Below, piece after piece: positions 41,425 to 50,447 of a stretch of DNA of 64,000 bases. The stretch's first letter is position 1. Every line of letters begins with the position of its first letter. The position numbers and the translations under genes were made by a program. The DNA comes from Micromonospora coxensis (lineage in GTDB: Bacteria; Actinomycetota; Actinomycetes; Mycobacteriales; Micromonosporaceae), in assembly GCF_900090295.1 (NCBI RefSeq), contig NZ_LT607753.1, positions 6,448,001 to 6,512,000 on the forward strand, read 5' to 3'. Below the pieces are notes generated by a model. It saw nothing but the letters and a program-made list of their open reading frames with translations, was not told the DNA's origin and did not search any database.

Positions 41425-42603
41425 GTGCGGACCGTCGACCCCCTGCACGTACGGCTGTTGCGGTTGCTCCGCGACGAGGGGGCGATGTCCCGGGCCGAGC
41501 TGGGCGACCGGTTGCAGATGCCCCGCCCCCGCCTGCTGGCCGAGCTGCAACGACTGGTCGGCCTCGGCTACGTCGCCGAGGCCGGACTGGCCGCCTCCCG
41601 GGGCGGCCGACGCTCCACCCTGGTCGAGCTGAGCCCACACCTGCGCTTCGCCGCCGTGGACCTGGGCGCCAGCTCCATCGACGTCGAGGTGGTCAACGGC
41701 CGCCTCGAACCGGTCGCCGCGTACGCCGAGCCGGCCGACATCCGCAACGGCCCGAAGGTGACCCTCCACCGGGTCAACGAGCTGCTGCACAAGGCCCGGG
41801 TGGACGGCGCGTACGAGCGGCTGGACGCGGTCGGCGTCGGGGTGCCGGGGCCGGTCAGCTTCCGCGACGGCGTCCCGGTCTCCCCGCCGATCATGCCCGG
41901 CTGGGACCGCTTCCCCGTCCGGGAGCTGCTCACCCGGGAGCACGGCTGCCCGGCGGTGGTCGACAACGACGTCAACATCATGGCCATCGGCGAGCGGCAC
42001 GGCGGCGTCGCCCACTCCGTGGACGACTTCCTCTTCGTCAAGATCGGCACCGGAATAGGGTGTGGGATCTACCTCAGCGGCGAGGTCTACCGCGGCACCG
42101 ACGGCTGCGCCGGGGACATCGGCCACATCCAGGTCGACTCGCACGGTCCGATGTGCTCCTGCGGCAACATCGGCTGCCTGGAGGCGCTGTTCAGCGGCGC
42201 CGCCCTGGCCAAGGACGCCACCGCCGCCGCCCGCAGCGGCGCCTCACCCGCGCTGGCCGAGCGGCTCAGCACCCGCGGCGCGGTGACCGCCATGGACGTC
42301 GCCGAGGGCGCCGTCGAGGGCGACGTCACCTGCATCCAGCTGATCCGCGACGGGGGGCGGCGGGTCGGCGGCGTGCTCGCCGGACTGGTCAGCTTCACCA
42401 ACCCCTCCATGATCGTCATCGGCGGTGGGCTGGCCCAGCTCGGGCACATCCTGCTCGCCGAGATCCGCAGCGTGGTCTACCGCCGGTCGCTGCCGCTGGC
42501 CACCGGCAACCTCCCGGTCGTCCTGTCCGAGCTGGGTCCCCGCGCGGGCGTGGCCGGCGCCGCCGTGCTGGCCAGCGACGTGGCCTTCGCGGAGGCGTCG
42601 TGA
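41425..42603 (+). CDS. ROK-family transcriptional regulator
   Basis: Protein of 392 residues. A winged helix is present at the N-terminus (about 4-65; PLHVRLLRLLRDEGAMSRAE and a second half RPRLLAELQRLVGLGYV). The sugar-kinase-like ROK domain begins FAAVDLGASSIDVEVVNGRL. It contains the zinc motif CSCGNIGCLEALFSG (CxCGxxGCxE), a structural site in NagC/XylR-type repressors. ROK repressors release DNA on binding a sugar. It is followed by sugar ABC transporter genes, and an operator-like repeat lies upstream (41287-41312). The GTG start has AGAGGTGAG nearby. Confidence 0.92.
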   Translation: MRTVDPLHVRLLRLLRDEGAMSRAELGDRLQMPRPRLLAELQRLVGLGYVAEAGLAASRGGRRSTLVELSPHLRFAAVDLGASSIDVEVVNGRLEPVAAYAEPADIRNGPKVTLHRVNELLHKARVDGAYERLDAVGVGVPGPVSFRDGVPVSPPIMPGWDRFPVRELLTREHGCPAVVDNDVNIMAIGERHGGVAHSVDDFLFVKIGTGIGCGIYLSGEVYRGTDGCAGDIGHIQVDSHGPMCSCGNIGCLEALFSGAALAKDATAAARSGASPALAERLSTRGAVTAMDVAEGAVEGDVTCIQLIRDGGRRVGGVLAGLVSFTNPSMIVIGGGLAQLGHILLAEIRSVVYRRSLPLATGNLPVVLSELGPRAGVAGAAVLASDVAFAEAS

Positions 42604-42643
42604 GCACGCAGACCGACCGCCGGCAGCACCGCGGAGCGCCGGC

Positions 42644-44233
42644 ATGAGTGAGCGAGCCGAGGAGACCGACGTGTCAGATGCGCCGTTGCTCGACGCCCCC
42701 GCCGACGCCGTCGCGGGCGAGGTGGTCCTGCGCCTCACCGACGTGGTCAAGACCTTCCCGGGCGTACGCGCGCTCGACGGGGTGCAGCTGGAGGTACGCG
42801 CCGGCGAGGTGCACTGCCTGCTCGGGCAGAACGGCGCCGGCAAGTCGACCCTGATCAAGGTGCTGGCCGGGGTGCACCGCCCCGACTCGGGGCTCGTCGA
42901 GTGGCGCGGCGAACCCGCCGCCTTCGCCAACCCGCAGGCCGCCATGCGCGCCGGCATCGCCACCATCTACCAGGAACTCGACCTGGTCGAGGACCTGTCG
43001 GTCGCGGAGAACGCCTTCCTCGGCCACGAGCCGCGCCGCCTCGGCTTCGTCCGGCGCGGGCAGATGGCGCGGCGCACCCGGCAGATCCTCGGCCGGCTCG
43101 GGCACCCCGAGATCCCGCCCGGGCGGATGGTCCGCGCGCTGCCCGCCGCCGGCAAGCAGGTGGTCAGCATGGCCCGCGCGCTGTCGCACGAGGCCCGCCT
43201 GATCATCATGGACGAGCCGAGCGCCGTGCTGGCCCACGACGAGGTGGGCAACCTGTTCCGGATCATCCGCGAGCTGACCGCACAGGGCATCGCCGTCGTC
43301 TACATCTCCCACCGGTTGGAGGAGATCCGCGAGATCGGCGACCGGGTGACCGTACTCAAGGACGGCCGGACCACCGCGGCGAACCTGCCGGCCCGCGACA
43401 CCCCGACCCGCGACCTGGTCGCCCGGATGACCGGCCGCACCATCGAGTACGTCTTCCCCGACCGCCCGGCCGACACCGCCGCCGGCGATGGACTGCTCAC
43501 CGTGGCCGGACTCACCCGAGCCGGCGAGTTCACCGACGTCTCGCTCACCGTGCGGGCCGGGGAGATCGTCGGCATCGCCGGGCTGGTCGGCTCCGGCCGA
43601 TCCGAGCTGCTGGAGACCATCTACGGCGCCCGGCGCGCCGACTCCGGATCGGTGCGGATGGCCGGCCGGACGCTGCGGGCCGGCAGCGTGGGCGCGGCCG
43701 TCCGGGCCGGCATGGGGATGGCCCCCGAGGAACGCAAGAGCCAGGCGCTGCTGCTCGGCGAGCCCATCTACCGCAACGTCACCCTGGCCACCTTCGGCCG
43801 CTACGCCCGCGCGGGCTTCACCGACACCGGTCGGGAGCGCGCCGAGGCCGAGCGGATCGCCGAGAGCCTGGAACTGCGCCCCCGCGACGTACGCCGCCCG
43901 GTGCGCACCCTCTCCGGTGGCAACCAGCAGAAGGTGGTGGTCGGGCGCTGGCTGCTCGGCGACACGAGGCTGCTGCTGCTCGACGAGCCCACCCGGGGCG
44001 TCGACGTCGGCGCCCGGGCGGAGCTGTACCAGGTCATCCGCGCCCTCGCCGCGCGTGGCGTCGGGGTGCTGCTGGTCTCCAGCGAGGTGCCCGAGGTGCT
44101 CGGCCTGGCCGACCGGGTGCTGGTGATGCGGGAGGGGCGGGTCGTCCGCGAGGCCCCGGCCGGCGAACTCGACGAGAACACCGTGCTCGACCTCGTCATG
44201 GCGGGGTCCCTGATGGAAGGCGCACCGGTATGA
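42644..44233 (+). CDS. Sugar ABC transporter ATPase (RbsA/XylG type, two nucleotide-binding domains)
   Basis: Protein of 529 residues with tandem ATPase domains. The first (about 25-265) has Walker A GQNGAGKST and Walker B LIIMDEPSAVL, but its signature is the degenerate LPAAGKQ. The second (about 280-525) has the usual degenerate P-loop GLVGSGRSE, a full signature LSGGNQQK and LLLLDEPTRGVD. This is the RbsA/MglA layout powering ribose, xylose or inositol-type import. The ATG is 41 bases after the ROK stop. It overlaps the permease gene by four bases (ATGA). Confidence 0.93.
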   Translation: MSERAEETDVSDAPLLDAPADAVAGEVVLRLTDVVKTFPGVRALDGVQLEVRAGEVHCLLGQNGAGKSTLIKVLAGVHRPDSGLVEWRGEPAAFANPQAAMRAGIATIYQELDLVEDLSVAENAFLGHEPRRLGFVRRGQMARRTRQILGRLGHPEIPPGRMVRALPAAGKQVVSMARALSHEARLIIMDEPSAVLAHDEVGNLFRIIRELTAQGIAVVYISHRLEEIREIGDRVTVLKDGRTTAANLPARDTPTRDLVARMTGRTIEYVFPDRPADTAAGDGLLTVAGLTRAGEFTDVSLTVRAGEIVGIAGLVGSGRSELLETIYGARRADSGSVRMAGRTLRAGSVGAAVRAGMGMAPEERKSQALLLGEPIYRNVTLATFGRYARAGFTDTGRERAEAERIAESLELRPRDVRRPVRTLSGGNQQKVVVGRWLLGDTRLLLLDEPTRGVDVGARAELYQVIRALAARGVGVLLVSSEVPEVLGLADRVLVMREGRVVREAPAGELDENTVLDLVMAGSLMEGAPV

Positions 44234-45351
44234 CCGACGTGACCCCCACCGCCGCGCCGGAGCGGGCGGCGCAGTTGCCGGCCCAGTCGCCGCCGGTCGA
44301 CCCGGCCGAGACCGCGGCGGCGGCCGAGAAGACGGCCCCCGCCGGCCGGCTCTCCTGGTGGCGCGGCGACGGCGGCGAGGGCGCCAAGCGCAATCTCGCC
44401 CTGATCGGCGTGCTCGTGGTGCTGATCGCGATCGGCGCCCTGACCCGCTCCGACCTGTACTCCGACCCGGACTGGGTCTGGGACAACGTGCTGAGCATCC
44501 TCCAACTCGCCTCGGTGGTCGGCGTGGTCACGGTCGGGATGACGTTCGTGATCATCGGCGGCGGCATCGACCTCTCGGTCGGCGCGATCGTCGCCCTGGC
44601 CGGCGTCTGGTGCACGACGGTGGCCACCCAGAGCTACGGCGCCGGCGGCATGATCTTCACCGCGCTCACCGTCGGCCTGGCGGTCGGCCTGGTCAACGGC
44701 CTGCTCATCTCGTACGGCCGGCTGGTGCCGTTCATCGCCACGCTGGCGATGCTGGTGGCGGCCCGCGGCCTTGCCGCGGAGATCTCCGCGAAGCAGACCC
44801 AGGTCTCCGGCAACGAGTTCATCAACAGGATCGCCAGCGACAAGCTGCTCGGCATCCCGCTGCTGGTCTACATCCTCGCCCTGGTCGGCGCCGCGGGCTG
44901 GGTGCTGCTCAACCGCACCACCTTCGGCCGCCGCACCGTCGCCGTGGGCGGCAACCCGGAGGCAGCCCGGTTGGCGGGCATCGACGTCAAACGGCACACC
45001 GTGCTGCTCTACGCGCTCTCCGGCCTCTGCTGCGGGATCGCCGCCATCATGCTCACCGCCCAGGCCAACTCGGCCCAGGCGGCGATGGCGAACCTCTACG
45101 AGCTGGACGCGATCGCCGCCGCGATCATCGGCGGCACGCTGCTCAGCGGCGGGCGGGGCACCATCGTCGGTTCCCTGCTCGGGGTGGTCATCTTCGCCAC
45201 CATCACCAACCTGTTCGCCATCAACGGCCTCACCACCGAGGCCCAGAACATGGTCAAGGGCGGCATCATCGTCGTGGCCGTCCTGGTCCAGCAGGTCCAG
45301 TTCCGCAGCGTCAGCCGCTTCCTGGGCCGCAACCGGCTCACCACCGGCTGA
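44230..45351 (+). CDS. Sugar ABC transporter permease (RbsC type)
   Basis: Membrane protein of 373 residues. A Pro/Ala-rich cytoplasmic N-terminus of about 45 residues precedes about nine to ten helices. Family marks are MTFVIIGGGIDLSVGAIVAL (the conserved GGIDLSVG loop), TLAMLVAARGLA, FGRRTVAVGGNPEAARLAGI (the ATPase-contacting loop) and IIGGTLLSGGRGTIVGSLLG. It forms the pore of the importer with the preceding ATPase. The stop of the ATPase gene overlaps its start. Confidence 0.93.
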   Translation: MTDVTPTAAPERAAQLPAQSPPVDPAETAAAAEKTAPAGRLSWWRGDGGEGAKRNLALIGVLVVLIAIGALTRSDLYSDPDWVWDNVLSILQLASVVGVVTVGMTFVIIGGGIDLSVGAIVALAGVWCTTVATQSYGAGGMIFTALTVGLAVGLVNGLLISYGRLVPFIATLAMLVAARGLAAEISAKQTQVSGNEFINRIASDKLLGIPLLVYILALVGAAGWVLLNRTTFGRRTVAVGGNPEAARLAGIDVKRHTVLLYALSGLCCGIAAIMLTAQANSAQAAMANLYELDAIAAAIIGGTLLSGGRGTIVGSLLGVVIFATITNLFAINGLTTEAQNMVKGGIIVVAVLVQQVQFRSVSRFLGRNRLTTG

Positions 45352-45475
45352 CCCGTCCCGAGCCGGGCAGCACCACCCGCACCCGAGAACGTCCCGCACC
45401 TGGGCCACCCGAGCAGACGACGGTGGCCGGACCGCACACACCCTTTTTCCTCCACCGTGAACCCAGGAGGTCGTC

Positions 45476-46531
45476 ATGACCCAGCACAGTCGCGACCTGT
45501 CACGCCGCCGACTGCTCTTCGGCGGGGCCGCCGTCGGCGCCGGCGTCCTGCTCGCCGGCTGCACCAGCAACGAGGCGTCGCCGACCGAGGCCCAGACGAA
45601 GGCGGCCGCCGCCCCGGGCGGCAACAACGAACCCGGCAAGCGGGTGACGATCGGCTTCTCGGCGCCCGCCGCCGACCACGGCTGGATCGCCGCCATCACC
45701 AACAACGCCAAGGCGCAGGCCGGCGCGTACTCCGACGTGGAGTTCAAGACGGTCGAGGCCGGCGCGGACGCGGCGGCCCAGCGGGCGGCGCTGTCCACCC
45801 TGATCTCCCAGAAGCCCGACGTGATCGTGCTGCTGCCGCACGACGGCAAGGAGCTCAACGCCTTCGGCCTGGAGGCGATGCGGGCGGGCATCCCGGTGGT
45901 CAACCTCGACCGGGCCTTCCCGGACGCCCGCGCCTACCGGCTGCAGATCAAGGGCGACAACTACGGCATGGGCGTGGCCGCGGCGACGTACATGGTCGCG
46001 CAGTTCAAGGCCAAGGGTCTCAGCAACCCGGTGATCGCCGAGATCGCCGGGATGGACGAGCTGGAGCTGACCCAGGAGCGGTCGAAGGGCTTCGCCGACA
46101 CGCTGACGGCCAACGGCTTCCGGATCGCCAACCGGCGGGCGGCCCGGTTCACCGCCGACTCCGGCCAGCAGGAGGCCTCGCAACTGCTGCGGGCCCTGCC
46201 GAAGATCGACGCGCTCTGGAACCACGACGACGACCAGGGCATCGGGGTCCTCGCCGCCGTCAACCAGGCCAACCGCAAGGAGTTCTTCATGGTCGGCGGC
46301 GCCGGCTCGAAGAAGGCGATGGAGGACATCCAGGCCGACAACACGGTGCTGAAGGCGACCGTCACCTACAGCCCGTCGATGGCCTCCTCGGCGGTCTCCC
46401 TGGCCCGGCTGATCGCCCAGGGCCGGGGCATGTCCGACCTGGTGGAACTCCAGGTGCCCAAGGAGATCATCCTCGCCTCCGAGACGATCACCAAGGAGAA
46501 CGCGAGCAACTACCTCAAGCTCGGGTTCTGA
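45476..46531 (+). CDS. Sugar-binding lipoprotein of the ABC importer (periplasmic-binding-protein type I)
   Basis: Protein of 351 residues. The signal has a twin-arginine-like start (SRRRLLFGGAAVGAGVLLAG) ending in the lipobox LAGC, so it is an exported lipoprotein. The mature part is a type-I ribose/xylose-binding fold: VTIGFSAPAADHGWIAAITN, then DVIVLLPHDGKEL, a hinge at AGIPVVNLDRAF, and WNHDDDQGIGVLAAV. The ligand is probably a monosaccharide, inositol or a derivative, but the pocket cannot be read. AGGAGG precedes the ATG. A 124-bp gap separates it from the permease gene. Confidence 0.92.
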   Translation: MTQHSRDLSRRRLLFGGAAVGAGVLLAGCTSNEASPTEAQTKAAAAPGGNNEPGKRVTIGFSAPAADHGWIAAITNNAKAQAGAYSDVEFKTVEAGADAAAQRAALSTLISQKPDVIVLLPHDGKELNAFGLEAMRAGIPVVNLDRAFPDARAYRLQIKGDNYGMGVAAATYMVAQFKAKGLSNPVIAEIAGMDELELTQERSKGFADTLTANGFRIANRRAARFTADSGQQEASQLLRALPKIDALWNHDDDQGIGVLAAVNQANRKEFFMVGGAGSKKAMEDIQADNTVLKATVTYSPSMASSAVSLARLIAQGRGMSDLVELQVPKEIILASETITKENASNYLKLGF

Positions 46532-46551
46532 CACACGGGGGGAGACCCACC

Positions 46552-47796
46552 TTGTCCACGACAGACAGAGAACTGCGGGTCGGCATGGTCGGCTACGCGT
46601 TCATGGGCGCCGCGCACTCGCAGGCGTGGCGCACCGTGAACCGGGTGTACGACCTGCCGGCGCGGGCCCGGATGGCGTTGATCTGCGGCCGGGACGCCGC
46701 GAAGGTGGCCGACGCCGCCGACCGGCTCGGCTGGGAGGCGTACACCACGGACTGGCGTGAGCTGATCGCCCGGGACGACATCGACGTGGTCGACGTCTGC
46801 ACGCCGGGCGACAGCCACGCCGAGATCGCCCTCGCCGCGTTGGCCGCCGGCAAGCACGTGCTGTGCGAGAAGCCGCTGGCCAACACGGTCGCCGAGGCCC
46901 GGGAGATGGCCGCCGCGGCGGCCACCGCGCGGGCTGCCGGGGTGCGGTCGATGTGCGGGTTCAACTACCGACGGGTGCCCGCGGTCACCATGATGCGGCA
47001 GCTGGTCGCCGACGGGCGGCTCGGGGTGATCCGGCACGTCCGCGCGACGTACCTGCAGGACTGGATCGTGGATCCGCAGTTCCCGCTGGTCTGGCGGTTG
47101 CAGCGGGACAGGGCGGGCTCCGGCGCGCTGGGCGACATCGGCGCGCACATCATCGACCTGACCCAGTTCGTCACCGGGCGGCGGATCACCGGGGTCAGCG
47201 CCGTCACCGAGACGTTCGTCAAGGAGCGGCCGCTGCCGGCGGGGTCGAGCGGGCTCGCGGCCACGGTGAACGGCGCCGGGGCGGCCGACGGGCACGGCGC
47301 CGTCGACGGTCACGGCCCGGCCACCGGGACGGTCACCGTCGACGACGCGGCGGTCTTCGTGGCCCGGCTCGACGGTGGCGCGCTGGCCACGTACGAGGCG
47401 AGCCGGTTCGCCACGGGCCGCAAGAACGCCCTGCGGGTGGAGATCAACGGGTCGCTCGGCACGGTGGTCTTCGACCTGGAGCGCCTCAACGAGCTGGAGT
47501 TCTACGACGCGACGCGACCCGCCGCCGAGCAGGGCTTCACCCGCATCCTGGTGACCGAGGGTGAGCACCCCTACATGTCGGCGTGGTGGCCGCCGGGCCA
47601 CATCATCGGCTACGAGCACTCGTTCACGCACCAGATGCGCGACTTCATCGAGGCGGTCGCCACCGGCGCCGACCCGGCCCCCTCCTTCGCCGACGCGTTG
47701 CAGGTCCAGCTGGTGCTGGACGCGGTGACCCGGTCGGCGGACCTCGGCTCCTCGTGGACCGAGGTGGAGCCGGCGCTGGCGACGGTCGCCGCCTGA
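46552..47796 (+). CDS. Gfo/Idh/MocA-family oxidoreductase
   Basis: Protein of 414 residues. The N-terminal NAD(P) Rossmann fold opens with RVGMVGYAFMGAAHSQAW, and the conserved EKP motif is CEKPLANTVAEA. The catalytic histidine lies in GALGDIGAHIIDL. The C-terminal dimer domain has a Gly/Ala/Asp-rich insertion (about 240-265) that looks like a flexible loop. Members oxidise or epimerise sugars and inositols, often at C3. The start is a TTG (46552-46554) with GGGGGGAG upstream. It closes the ABC operon, 20 bases after the binding-protein gene. Confidence 0.88.
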   Translation: MSTTDRELRVGMVGYAFMGAAHSQAWRTVNRVYDLPARARMALICGRDAAKVADAADRLGWEAYTTDWRELIARDDIDVVDVCTPGDSHAEIALAALAAGKHVLCEKPLANTVAEAREMAAAAATARAAGVRSMCGFNYRRVPAVTMMRQLVADGRLGVIRHVRATYLQDWIVDPQFPLVWRLQRDRAGSGALGDIGAHIIDLTQFVTGRRITGVSAVTETFVKERPLPAGSSGLAATVNGAGAADGHGAVDGHGPATGTVTVDDAAVFVARLDGGALATYEASRFATGRKNALRVEINGSLGTVVFDLERLNELEFYDATRPAAEQGFTRILVTEGEHPYMSAWWPPGHIIGYEHSFTHQMRDFIEAVATGADPAPSFADALQVQLVLDAVTRSADLGSSWTEVEPALATVAA

Positions 47797-47824
47797 GCCA
47801 CCTCCGGCGCCGGCCGGCGAGGGA

Positions 47825-47851
47825 CCGGCCGCGGTTGCGCCCCGCGGCCGG
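47825..47851 (+). terminator. 10-bp hairpin after the sugar operon
   Basis: CCGGCCGCGG (47825-47834) and CCGCGGCCGG (47842-47851) are exact reverse complements around a 7-base loop, 28 bases after the oxidoreductase stop. No T-tract follows. It is placed as the terminator of the ROK/ABC/oxidoreductase transcript. Confidence 0.6.
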
Positions 47852-48283
47852 GACGAGGCCGGTGCCGGAGGGACGTGTCGCCGGGCCGAACGGCCCGATG
47901 GCGCGAGCAGGACGGTCGTCCGGTGCGGCCGGACCGGGATTCCCCGGCCGCACCGGAGGACCACCGCACTCGGCGGAGGCGGCCCGTCCCGGGCCGTGTC
48001 CGCGTACGACCTCCGATCGGGGCGCGCCGTCGCCCCGCCGGTCGGATGCGGGGGAGGCAGGGCCGAGACGCCGACCGACCCTGCCTGCCAGCCCCGTCCG
48101 TCCGTCACCGCACCGGATTCCGGCCGGCGTCGTCACCGCCGACTTCGACGCCGGCCGGTGGGCTCCGCCGGAGCGGCCGGGGGACGGGGCCCATCCGCAC
48201 AGACCGGTACCTCCACGAGCAAACTTCTGATATCCATGTACTTCAATGCACGGCTGGTTCCTCCTGCACCGGGAAGGAGCACC
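47852..48283 (+). other. 432-bp gap holding the probable ebo operon promoter
   Basis: GC-rich DNA without a convincing gene. An AT-rich patch at 48221-48246 contains TATCCAT, which could be a -10 for the following eight-gene operon. GGGAAGGAG is the ribosome-binding site for the first gene. The operator seen at 41287 and 56635 is not present here. Confidence 0.35.
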
Positions 48284-49444
48284 ATGCGTACGGGTGTCTG
48301 GCTGGTGGGCGCGCGCGGCTCGGTCGCGACCACCAGCATCGTCGGGGCGCTGGCCCTGCGGGCCGGGCTCGCCGATCCGACCGGCTGCGTCACCGAGCTG
48401 CCCGACCTGCGCGGGCCCGCCCTGCCCGCCTTCACCGACCTGGTCCTCGGCGGACACGACGTCGTCACCACCCCGCTGACCAAGCGCGCCGAGGCCCTGG
48501 CCGCCGCCGGCGTGCTGCCCGGCCGGCTGGTCGCCGCCCTCCCCGACGAGCTGGCCGCCGTCGACCGCGAACTGCGTCCCGCGCCGACCGGCGGCACCCA
48601 GGCCGACCGCGCCGCCGCCACCGTCCGCGACCTCACCGCCTTCCGGGACCGGCACGCGCTGGACCGGGTCGTCGTGGTCAACCTCTCGGCCACCGAGCCG
48701 CCCGCCCGGGCGCACCCGGCGCACGACGACCCCGACGCGCTGCGGGCCGCGCTCGCCGGCCCCGACGAGGTGCTCCCGCCCAGCTCGCTGTACGCGTACG
48801 CGGCGGTGCTGGCCGGCTGCCCGTACGTCGACTTCACCCCGTCCACCGGGCTGCGGCTGCCCGCCCTGACGGCGCTGGCCGCCCGGCGCGGCCTGCCGTA
48901 CGCCGGGCACGACGGGAAGACGGGGGAGACCCTGGTCAAGTCGGTGCTGGCCCCGATGTTCGCGATGCGGCACCTGAGGGTGCGCTCCTGGTCCGGCGTC
49001 AACCTGCTCGGCGGCGGCGACGGGGCCACCCTCGCCGACCCGGCCGCCAACGCCGCCAAGGTGCACAGCAAGCAACGGGTGCTCGGCGAGACCCTCGGCT
49101 ACCAGCCGCAGGGCGGCGCCCGGATCGAGTACGTCGAGGAACTGGGCGACTTCAAGACCGCCTGGGACCTCATCACCTTCGCCGGCTTCCTCGGCACCGG
49201 GATGCGGATGGAGTTCACCTGGCACGGCTGCGACTCCGCGCTGGCCGCGCCCCTGGTGCTCGACCTGGCCCGGCTCACCGCCGCCGCGCACGCCGCCGGG
49301 CACACCGGCCCGCTGGTGGACCTCGCCTTCTTCTTCAAGGACCCGCTCGGCGCGCCGACCCACTCGCTGGCCGAGCAGTGGACCCGCCTGTGCGGCTTCG
49401 CCCACCGGCTGCCCACCGGAGGTGCCCATGGCGCGCCTGACTGA
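48284..49444 (+). CDS. Inositol-3-phosphate synthase-like protein of the ebo-type operon
   Basis: Protein of 386 residues. The NAD-binding start is TGVWLVGARGSVATTSIVGA. Later blocks are SSLYAYAAVLAGCPYVDFTP, GHDGKTGETLVKSVLAPMF (the lysine-containing active-site loop of myo-inositol-phosphate synthases) and VNLLGGGDGATLADP. Actinobacterial ebo operons typically carry such a gene at a place where other bacteria have a 3-dehydroquinate-synthase-like EboD. It probably makes a cyclitol or sugar phosphate head group for a prenylated product. The start has a strong GGGAAGGAG. It overlaps the UbiA gene by 17 bases. Confidence 0.85.
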   Translation: MRTGVWLVGARGSVATTSIVGALALRAGLADPTGCVTELPDLRGPALPAFTDLVLGGHDVVTTPLTKRAEALAAAGVLPGRLVAALPDELAAVDRELRPAPTGGTQADRAAATVRDLTAFRDRHALDRVVVVNLSATEPPARAHPAHDDPDALRAALAGPDEVLPPSSLYAYAAVLAGCPYVDFTPSTGLRLPALTALAARRGLPYAGHDGKTGETLVKSVLAPMFAMRHLRVRSWSGVNLLGGGDGATLADPAANAAKVHSKQRVLGETLGYQPQGGARIEYVEELGDFKTAWDLITFAGFLGTGMRMEFTWHGCDSALAAPLVLDLARLTAAAHAAGHTGPLVDLAFFFKDPLGAPTHSLAEQWTRLCGFAHRLPTGGAHGAPD

Positions 49445-50447
49445 CCTCGCCGACCTGGTCCGGGCGCCGGCCGCGCTGTCGGTGCCCGGGGACGTCGTCG
49501 CCGGTGCCGCCGCGGCCGGGACGCTCGGTCGACGTACGCCCGCGCTGGCCGCCGCCTCCGTGTTGCTCTACTGGGCCGGCATGGCCGGCAACGACTGGGC
49601 CGACCGCCGGTTGGACGCCGTCGAGCGTCCGGAGCGGCCCATCCCCAGCGGCCGGGTCGCCCCGGCGACCGCCCTCGGCCTCGCTGCCGGACTCACCGCC
49701 GCCGGGGTCGGCCTCGCCGCCACCGCCGGGGGCCGCCGCGCCGCCGCGATCGCGGTCCCGCTCGCCGCCACCATCTGGGGGTACGACCTGGCGGCGAAGA
49801 ACACCGCCGCCGGGCCGGCCGTGATGGCCGCCTGCCGGGGTCTGGACGTGCTGCTCGGCGCGTCCGGCGGTCGGCTGCCGCGGGCGCTGCCGGCGGCGCT
49901 CACCGTCGCCGCGCACACCTGGACGGTCACCGCGCTCTCCCGGCGGGAGGTCACCGGCGCCGACGCCGCGCTGCCGCTGCGTACCCTCGCCGGCACGGCC
50001 CTGGTCGCGGCGAGCGCCGCCACGGCCCGCGCGCCCCGACCACCCGCCCAGGCCGCGCCCGGCCGTGCCGAGCCCGGCCGTGCCGCACCTGGCCAGGCCG
50101 CGCCCGCGCGGGTCAAGCGTGGTTGTGCCGCCCTCGCCCAGGCCGCGTTCCCCCGAACCGCGCCCGGCCGTCTCGGTTGCGGTGCTGGGCCGGCGCGGCG
50201 GGTCGCCGCCGTGCTGCCGGTCCTGCTCGCGGCCTGGTACGCCGCCCGCTACGGCGCGGCGCAGGCCCGGGTGGTCGTCGAGCCCTCCGCCGCCCGGGTG
50301 CGGGCGGCGGTCGGGGCCGGGATCACCGGGCTGCCCGCGTTGCAGGGCGCGCTGGCCGCGCGGGCCGGCGCGGGATCGCTCGGGCTGGTGGTCGCGGCGG
50401 CGGCGCCGCTGGGGCGCCGGCTCGCCCGGAAGGTCTCCCCGACATGA
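49428..50447 (+). CDS. eboC: UbiA-family prenyltransferase (EboC/SCO3242 type)
   Basis: Integral membrane prenyltransferase of 339 residues. The first aspartate-rich motif is NDWADRRLDAVERPERPIPS (the Asn-Asp-x2-Asp pattern that binds prenyl diphosphate via Mg), and GYDLAAKNT stands at the second site. About eight or nine helices are predicted. Residues about 200-265 form a low-complexity insertion (repeats of APGRAEP/APGQAAP type) absent from normal members. The ATG with GGAGG before it lies inside the upstream gene. It probably transfers the polyprenyl chain made by the last gene of this operon. Confidence 0.85.
   Translation: MARLTDLADLVRAPAALSVPGDVVAGAAAAGTLGRRTPALAAASVLLYWAGMAGNDWADRRLDAVERPERPIPSGRVAPATALGLAAGLTAAGVGLAATAGGRRAAAIAVPLAATIWGYDLAAKNTAAGPAVMAACRGLDVLLGASGGRLPRALPAALTVAAHTWTVTALSRREVTGADAALPLRTLAGTALVAASAATARAPRPPAQAAPGRAEPGRAAPGQAAPARVKRGCAALAQAAFPRTAPGRLGCGAGPARRVAAVLPVLLAAWYAARYGAAQARVVVEPSAARVRAAVGAGITGLPALQGALAARAGAGSLGLVVAAAAPLGRRLARKVSPT

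Noticed and set aside
48221..48246. A third copy of the ROK-type operator upstream of the ebo operon
   Set aside because: The AT-rich patch contains AAACTTC but lacks the second half-site, the 22-base gap and the TGGACA element.
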